Shown here piece after piece: positions 7,383-10,867 of a stretch of 10,867 nucleotides of DNA (positions within the stretch are counted from its first letter, which is position 1; the number at the start of each line of letters is the position of its first letter). The notes beneath the pieces are model-generated. The model searched no databases. It worked only from the letters and a program-made list of their open reading frames with translations, and was not told where the DNA came from. The stretch is from JABDPF01 sp036351575 (GTDB lineage Bacteria > Pseudomonadota > Gammaproteobacteria > Xanthomonadales > SZUA-36), in assembly GCA_036351575.1 (NCBI GenBank), contig JAZBPJ010000083.1:1-10867 (forward strand), read 5' to 3'. The position numbers and the translations under genes are program-made.

Positions 7383-7398
7383 CCTGATCTAGTTCAGG
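7383..7398. promoter_or_regulatory. 16-bp near-perfect palindrome upstream of gdhA and tRNA-Ala
   Basis: CCTGATCTAGTTCAGG is a palindrome with one mismatched pair, centred on CTAG. It lies about 175 bp upstream of the gdhA start and 30 bp upstream of the -35 box of the tRNA promoter, in the divergent intergenic region. It has operator-like form, but no regulator family could be matched. A second shorter dyad, CAGGG-TGTG-CCCTG (7261-7274), sits closer to gdhA. Confidence 0.25.
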
Positions 7399-7427
7399 TA
7401 TTCCCGGGGGTTTGTACGAACAACGGG

Positions 7428-7458
7428 TTGACCATCGACCGGCGGGTCGGTGTATCAT
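7428..7458 (+). promoter_or_regulatory. Probable promoter of tRNA-Ala
   Basis: TTGACC (7428-7433) and TATCAT (7453-7458) resemble -35 and -10 boxes, with a long 19-bp spacer. The stretch after the -10 (TCGCCGC) is GC-rich, as in stringently controlled stable-RNA promoters. The start would fall near 7465, about 14 nt before the mature tRNA. The long spacer lowers confidence. Confidence 0.5.
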
Positions 7459-7478
7459 TCGCCGCAGCAGGCTTCTGT

Positions 7479-7554
<76 letters not shown>

Positions 7555-7565
7555 ATATTCCGCGC

Positions 7566-7596
7566 AAGGCCGGATTCGCCGTGATCCGGCCTTTTT
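7566..7596 (+). terminator. Intrinsic terminator after tRNA-Ala
   Basis: AAGGCCGGAT (7566-7575) pairs perfectly with ATCCGGCCTT (7584-7593) around an 8-nt loop, followed by a T run ending at 7596. It starts 11 nt after the tRNA CCA end. Confidence 0.92.
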
Positions 7597-7672
7597 ATTG
7601 TTCGCTTCCCCGCGAAAACACAGAACCGCGCATTGCATGAAGATACCCCTTTGCATTACGCTCAGCAGGTCA

Positions 7673-7692
7673 TCCATACGCTATCGTATGGA
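7673..7692. promoter_or_regulatory. Perfect 8-bp inverted repeat, candidate operator of the acyl-CoA dehydrogenase
   Basis: TCCATACG (7673-7680) and CGTATGGA (7685-7692) are exact inverted copies separated by CTAT, 29 bp before the start codon. The size and position fit a TetR- or GntR-type operator, as is common for fatty-acid degradation genes, but it does not match an operator I know. TTGCAT at 7651-7656 could be the -35 box of a promoter whose -10 lies inside the repeat. A second TTGCAT is at 7633-7638. As RNA it would be a small hairpin without a T tract, so it is not a terminator. Confidence 0.5.
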
Positions 7693-7721
7693 CTCCGTGG
7701 GACTCATTCGAGAGGTGACTC

Positions 7722-9419
7722 ATGATTCTGCTGAACCCAAAGACCTGGACGCGCGAGGGTGCAGACTCCCGAACACGCGAAGTCATGGCAAAGACCATCG
7801 ATTTTTTTGAGAAAAAGGGACTCGAAAAGCTCAAAAAAGATTTCCATGAAAGAACCTGGTACTCGGATTTCATCGATTTCATGCGCGAGGAGAACGTCCT
7901 CGCGACGATGATGATCAACGCGGAAAACGGCGGGCCGGACGCCCGCTGGGATACCGCCAGGGTCTGTGACTTCGCCGAGATACTGGGCTTTTACGGCCTT
8001 TGCTACTGGTACACCTACCAGGTCTCGGTACTCGGCATCGGACCGATCTGGATGAGCAGAAATCCGGTAATGCGTAAACAGGCCGCTCGTTACCTGGAAG
8101 ACGGTGAAATCTTTGCTTTCGGCCTATCCGAGAAAGAACACGGCGCCGATATCTATTCATCCGACATGATCGTCACGAAAGTAGATGACGGGCGTTATTC
8201 CGCCTCGGGCAGCAAGTACTACATCGGGAATGCCAACGAGGCGCGAATGGTCTCGACGTTTGGAAAACTGCCGGACACGGGTGAGTACGTCTTCTTCGTG
8301 GCGGACTCCCAAAACCCGGACTTTCACCTGGTAAAAAACGTCGTCAGCAGCCAGTCCTACGTGGCCGAGTACCGCCTGGAAAACTATGAGTTCGGGGAAG
8401 AACAGATTCTGTCCCGCGGCGATGACGCGTGGAATGCGGCGCTCAATACCGTCAACGTGGGCAAATTCAACCTTGGGTGGGCTTCGATCGGCATGTGCAC
8501 GCACGCTTTCTACGAAGCGATCGACCATGCTGCCGGCCGGAACCTTTACGGGAAGTACGTAACTGATTTTCCCCACGTGCAGCGCCTGTTCACGGACGCC
8601 TGGTCTCGGCTGGTGGCAATGAAGCTGTTCGCGCTGCGCGCCTCAGACTACTTCCGGTCGGCGTCAAAAGACGACCGCCGTTACCTGCTGTACAACCCGA
8701 TGGTAAAAATGAAGGTCACCACCCAGGGAGAGGAGGTGATCAACCTTCTGTGGGACGTGATCGCGGCCAAAGGCTTCGAAAAAGAACCCTTTTTCGAGAT
8801 GGCCGCAATCGACATACGCGCTCTCCCGAAGCTGGAGGGAACGGTGCATGTCAACATGGCCCTGATCATCAAGTTCATGGCCAATTACTTCTTCGCGCCG
8901 GTGGATTACCCGGAGATTCCCCGCCGCTTCGACCCGGCGGACGACGCCTTTCTGTTCGACCAGGGGCCGGCACGGGGCCTGGGTAAAATCCATTTCCATG
9001 ACTACAGAAAAGCCTACGACAGCTACCATCTGCCCAACCTCGCGGTGTTCAAGGAACAGATCGCACTGTTCCGCGAGGCACTCATCAAGGCGCCGGCCAG
9101 CGGAGAACAGGCCCGTGACATCGATTTTCTGCTGACCATCGGCGAATTGTTCACCCTGGTCGTCTACGGGCAGTTGATCCTGGAAAATGCAAAAATTTAC
9201 GGGATACCCGAGGAAGTGCTCGACCAGATCTTCGACTTCATGGTGCGGGATTTCTCGGCTTTCGCACTGGAACTGCACAACAAGCCGTCCAGCAGCGACG
9301 GCCAGATGGATTATGCGCGCCGCATGATCCGCAAACCGGTCGTCGATGAAGAACGTTACCAACGAGTCTGGCAGGAGCATGTCCTGCCCATGAAAGGGCA
9401 GTACACGATGCCGGTATGA
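7722..9419 (+). CDS. Acyl-CoA dehydrogenase family protein
   Basis: A 565-residue FAD flavoprotein of the acyl-CoA dehydrogenase superfamily. Such enzymes introduce a 2,3-double bond into acyl-CoA and pass electrons to ETF. The N-terminal helical domain covers about residues 20-128. The middle beta domain begins with FAFGLSEKEHGADI (131-144), the usual flavin/substrate signature, and SGSKYYIGNA (162-171) matches the family GxKxxI-N strand. The C-terminal helical domain includes LEGTVHVN (371-378), whose Glu372 corresponds to the catalytic base of medium-chain dehydrogenases. About 150 residues beyond this form an extension, making it longer than the typical 380-400-residue enzyme and closer to longer bacterial paralogues. 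The start at 7722 has GAGAGG (7710-7715) 6 nt upstream. It appears monocistronic: a strong terminator precedes it, and a secreted protein with its own ribosome site follows 57 nt later. No thiolase, hydratase or ETF gene is adjacent, so chain length and pathway cannot be given. Confidence 0.88.
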   Translation: MILLNPKTWTREGADSRTREVMAKTIDFFEKKGLEKLKKDFHERTWYSDFIDFMREENVLATMMINAENGGPDARWDTARVCDFAEILGFYGLCYWYTYQVSVLGIGPIWMSRNPVMRKQAARYLEDGEIFAFGLSEKEHGADIYSSDMIVTKVDDGRYSASGSKYYIGNANEARMVSTFGKLPDTGEYVFFVADSQNPDFHLVKNVVSSQSYVAEYRLENYEFGEEQILSRGDDAWNAALNTVNVGKFNLGWASIGMCTHAFYEAIDHAAGRNLYGKYVTDFPHVQRLFTDAWSRLVAMKLFALRASDYFRSASKDDRRYLLYNPMVKMKVTTQGEEVINLLWDVIAAKGFEKEPFFEMAAIDIRALPKLEGTVHVNMALIIKFMANYFFAPVDYPEIPRRFDPADDAFLFDQGPARGLGKIHFHDYRKAYDSYHLPNLAVFKEQIALFREALIKAPASGEQARDIDFLLTIGELFTLVVYGQLILENAKIYGIPEEVLDQIFDFMVRDFSAFALELHNKPSSSDGQMDYARRMIRKPVVDEERYQRVWQEHVLPMKGQYTMPV

Positions 9420-9476
9420 ATTTGTCATTTTCTTGTTTTATAGTTACCGAACGACAACCAAGACGAGGAAATACAG

Positions 9477-10238
9477 ATGCGATCTTTTACAAGCCTGCTT
9501 GGCTTTGCTTTACTTTGTGGGTTCATGTACCCGGCGCCTGCGCAGGCGGACCAGGGTGAAGTCATCGAGACTTTTTATTGCCAATCCGAAATGGGTGACC
9601 ACATCGAGTGCGCCTTCAGATCCCAGGGAGATGTCACTGTTCACGTCCGGCGACAGGTCGGTAACAACCGTTGCGTATTCAATGAAAATTGGGGCACTTA
9701 TGACGGAGGCGTCTGGGTCGATTACGGCTGCGGGGCTGAATTTGAAGTTCGCCGGCCGCCGGCCAACCTTTCATACCGGCCCACTGGCGGTACGCTCAAG
9801 ACCGTCAAATGCAAGTCAGAACAACAACGCCACAATATCTGCCGAATCGACAATATCGATGCGGCAAGCGTGAGTATCGAACGGCAGATGGGCAAGTCAC
9901 AAGGCTGCCAGCGCGGACGTTCATGGGGTGTTTCCGAGGGCGAGACTTCCCCCCCGGGAATCTGGGTCGACAAGGGTTGCAAGGCTATTTTCGCCTACCG
10001 TACGCACGGAGAAAGCTTCACGCCTTACGCAGGCACACCGCACGATTTTGAATTGCCCTGCGAGTCGATACGCGGAAACTGGAATCACTGTGATGTCCGC
10101 GACGTGCACCTGGCGAGAGTAAAGCTGATCGCCGGCAACGATGCCTGCAACGAGTACAAGGCCTGGGGAGTCGATGACACCGGAATCTATGTACGCAACA
10201 ATTGCCAGGGTGCATTCAGAATCTCTTACCGTCACTGA
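9477..10238 (+). CDS. Secreted protein with three DUF3011-type repeats
   Basis: A 253-residue exported protein of unknown function. Residues 1-24 are a Sec signal peptide: charged MR, a hydrophobic core (LLGFALLCGF), and a likely cleavage after AQA (22-24). The mature part is three copies of a roughly 60-75-residue unit, each with four cysteines: 35/45/66/85, 112/122/144/168 and 195/205/224/243. Each unit has C-x9-C, a V/I-rich strand, a Cys before a tryptophan-glycine (NWG, SWG, AWG), and a GIWVDKGC-like ending. This matches the DUF3011 pattern as I know it. The regular spacing suggests two disulphides per repeat, consistent with the periplasm or cell surface. The start at 9477 has GAGG (9465-9468) upstream. 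TATAGT at 9439-9444 may be a -10 box, but no good -35 pairs with it. A weak hairpin (10262-10268 with 10282-10288) and the shared terminator further on follow the gene. Whether it binds wall or carbohydrate is not known. Confidence 0.85.
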   Translation: MRSFTSLLGFALLCGFMYPAPAQADQGEVIETFYCQSEMGDHIECAFRSQGDVTVHVRRQVGNNRCVFNENWGTYDGGVWVDYGCGAEFEVRRPPANLSYRPTGGTLKTVKCKSEQQRHNICRIDNIDAASVSIERQMGKSQGCQRGRSWGVSEGETSPPGIWVDKGCKAIFAYRTHGESFTPYAGTPHDFELPCESIRGNWNHCDVRDVHLARVKLIAGNDACNEYKAWGVDDTGIYVRNNCQGAFRISYRH

Positions 10239-10310
10239 ACAACATTAAAAGCGAAGCGCTCTCTGTGCGCCGCGGCAGCAAGCACAGATTAAAATTGCAC
10301 ACTGACAGGC

Positions 10311-10345
10311 AAAAAAAAGCCCCGCCCGAATGGGCGAGGCTTTTT
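10311..10345. terminator. Bidirectional terminator between the DUF3011 gene and the rRNA operon
   Basis: GCCCCGCCC (10319-10327) pairs with GGGCGAGGC (10332-10340), with one C-A mismatch and loop GAAT. Eight As lie on the left (10311-10318) and five Ts on the right (10341-10345). It can end the plus-strand secreted-protein transcript and, read on the minus strand into eight Ts, the rRNA operon just after 5S. Confidence 0.9.
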
Positions 10346-10352
10346 CAATTAG

Positions 10353-10470
10353 CGCCTGGCAGTGACCTACTCTCGCACGGGAACTCCCGCACTACCATCG
10401 GCGATGCATCGTTTCACTGCTGAGTTCGGGATGGGATCAGGTGGGACCAATGCTCTATTGCCGCCAGGCA
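10353..10470 (-). rRNA. rrf: 5S ribosomal RNA
   Basis: On the minus strand the sequence begins TGCCTGGCGGC and ends with the complementary CTGCCAGGC. In between are the conserved GGTCCCACCTGA, CCGAACTCAG and GAGAGTAGG blocks of gammaproteobacterial 5S rRNA. The length is about 118 nt, with ends good to a few bases. It is the last gene of the rRNA operon, directly upstream of the bidirectional terminator. Confidence 0.96.
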
Positions 10471-10629
10471 AACTGGTCGGAGCACGGGGCCGAAGCCCCG
10501 TCTCCTCAACTGGCAGTTCCGTCAAGAACTCGTGTCTTGCGAAGTGAAATCTTTCGTAACCACAGAGTATTGCCAATACACACTAATGTGTCGTACTTAC
10601 TGTGTCGTTCAAAAGGGCTTTGGTGTTAT
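10471..10629 (-). other. 23S-5S intergenic spacer with processing-type hairpins
   Basis: About 159 nt of transcribed spacer with no tRNA. Near 5S is a 7-bp stem, ACGGGGC/GCCCCGT (10484-10501), whose loop on the transcribed strand is TTCG closed by C-G, the very stable cUUCGg tetraloop. GTATTG-C-CAATAC (10567-10579) and ACACA-CTAA-TGTGT form further dyads. TGTGTCGT occurs twice (10587-10594 and 10601-10608). These may guide rRNA maturation, which is inference. Confidence 0.7.

Positions 10630-10867
<238 letters not shown>

Noticed and set aside
8664..9428. 254-codon minus-strand frame opposite the acyl-CoA dehydrogenase
   Set aside because: It is a shadow of the conserved C-terminal dehydrogenase domain, with no family features.

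Overview
The window looks like chromosomal DNA from a moderately GC-rich gammaproteobacterium. The clues are the 5S and 3'-23S rRNA sequences, a 447-residue E. coli-type NADP-dependent glutamate dehydrogenase, and DUF3011 repeats, which I associate with Xanthomonadales-like and marine gammaproteobacterial genomes. The genus cannot be fixed from the sequence alone. No insertion sequence, phage gene, CRISPR array or replication origin was seen.

Layout, left to right. (1) 1-2685, plus strand: a good sigma70-like promoter drives a compact three-gene polyamine operon. It encodes pyruvoyl-dependent arginine decarboxylase (arginine to agmatine), a deoxyhypusine-synthase-like protein, and agmatinase (agmatine to putrescine plus urea). 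The most economical reading is a pathway from arginine through putrescine to homospermidine or a related polyamine. (2) 2686-2788: a convergent intergenic region with an inverted repeat and a (CG)n tract. (3) 2789-5761, minus strand: a 990-residue protein with two receiver-like domains, a PPDK/PEP-synthase ATP-grasp domain and a conserved C-terminal module, but no PEP/pyruvate-binding barrel and no phosphohistidine motif. This is the least understood gene here. (4) 5818-7209, minus strand: gdhA followed by a perfect intrinsic terminator. (5) 7428-7596, plus strand: a stand-alone tRNA-Ala (anticodon CGC) with its own promoter and terminator. (6) 7673-9419, plus strand: an acyl-CoA dehydrogenase preceded by a perfect 8-bp inverted repeat. 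(7) 9477-10238, plus strand: a secreted protein of three cysteine-paired DUF3011 repeats. (8) 10311-10867, minus strand: a bidirectional terminator, then 5S rRNA, the 23S-5S spacer and the 3' end of 23S rRNA, forming the distal end of an rRNA operon that continues beyond the right edge.

How the genes relate. The left half is nitrogen and amino-acid related: arginine decarboxylation, polyamine synthesis and glutamate synthesis from ammonia. The two-receiver ATP-grasp protein follows gdhA on the same strand 104 nt downstream, so regulated coupling to central carbon or nitrogen metabolism is possible but unproven. The right half is a set of independent transcription units.

The best candidates for something little described are the polyamine operon, whose DHS-like enzyme keeps the catalytic lysine but lacks the His-His pair of true deoxyhypusine synthases, and the truncated PEP-synthase-like protein with receiver domains.
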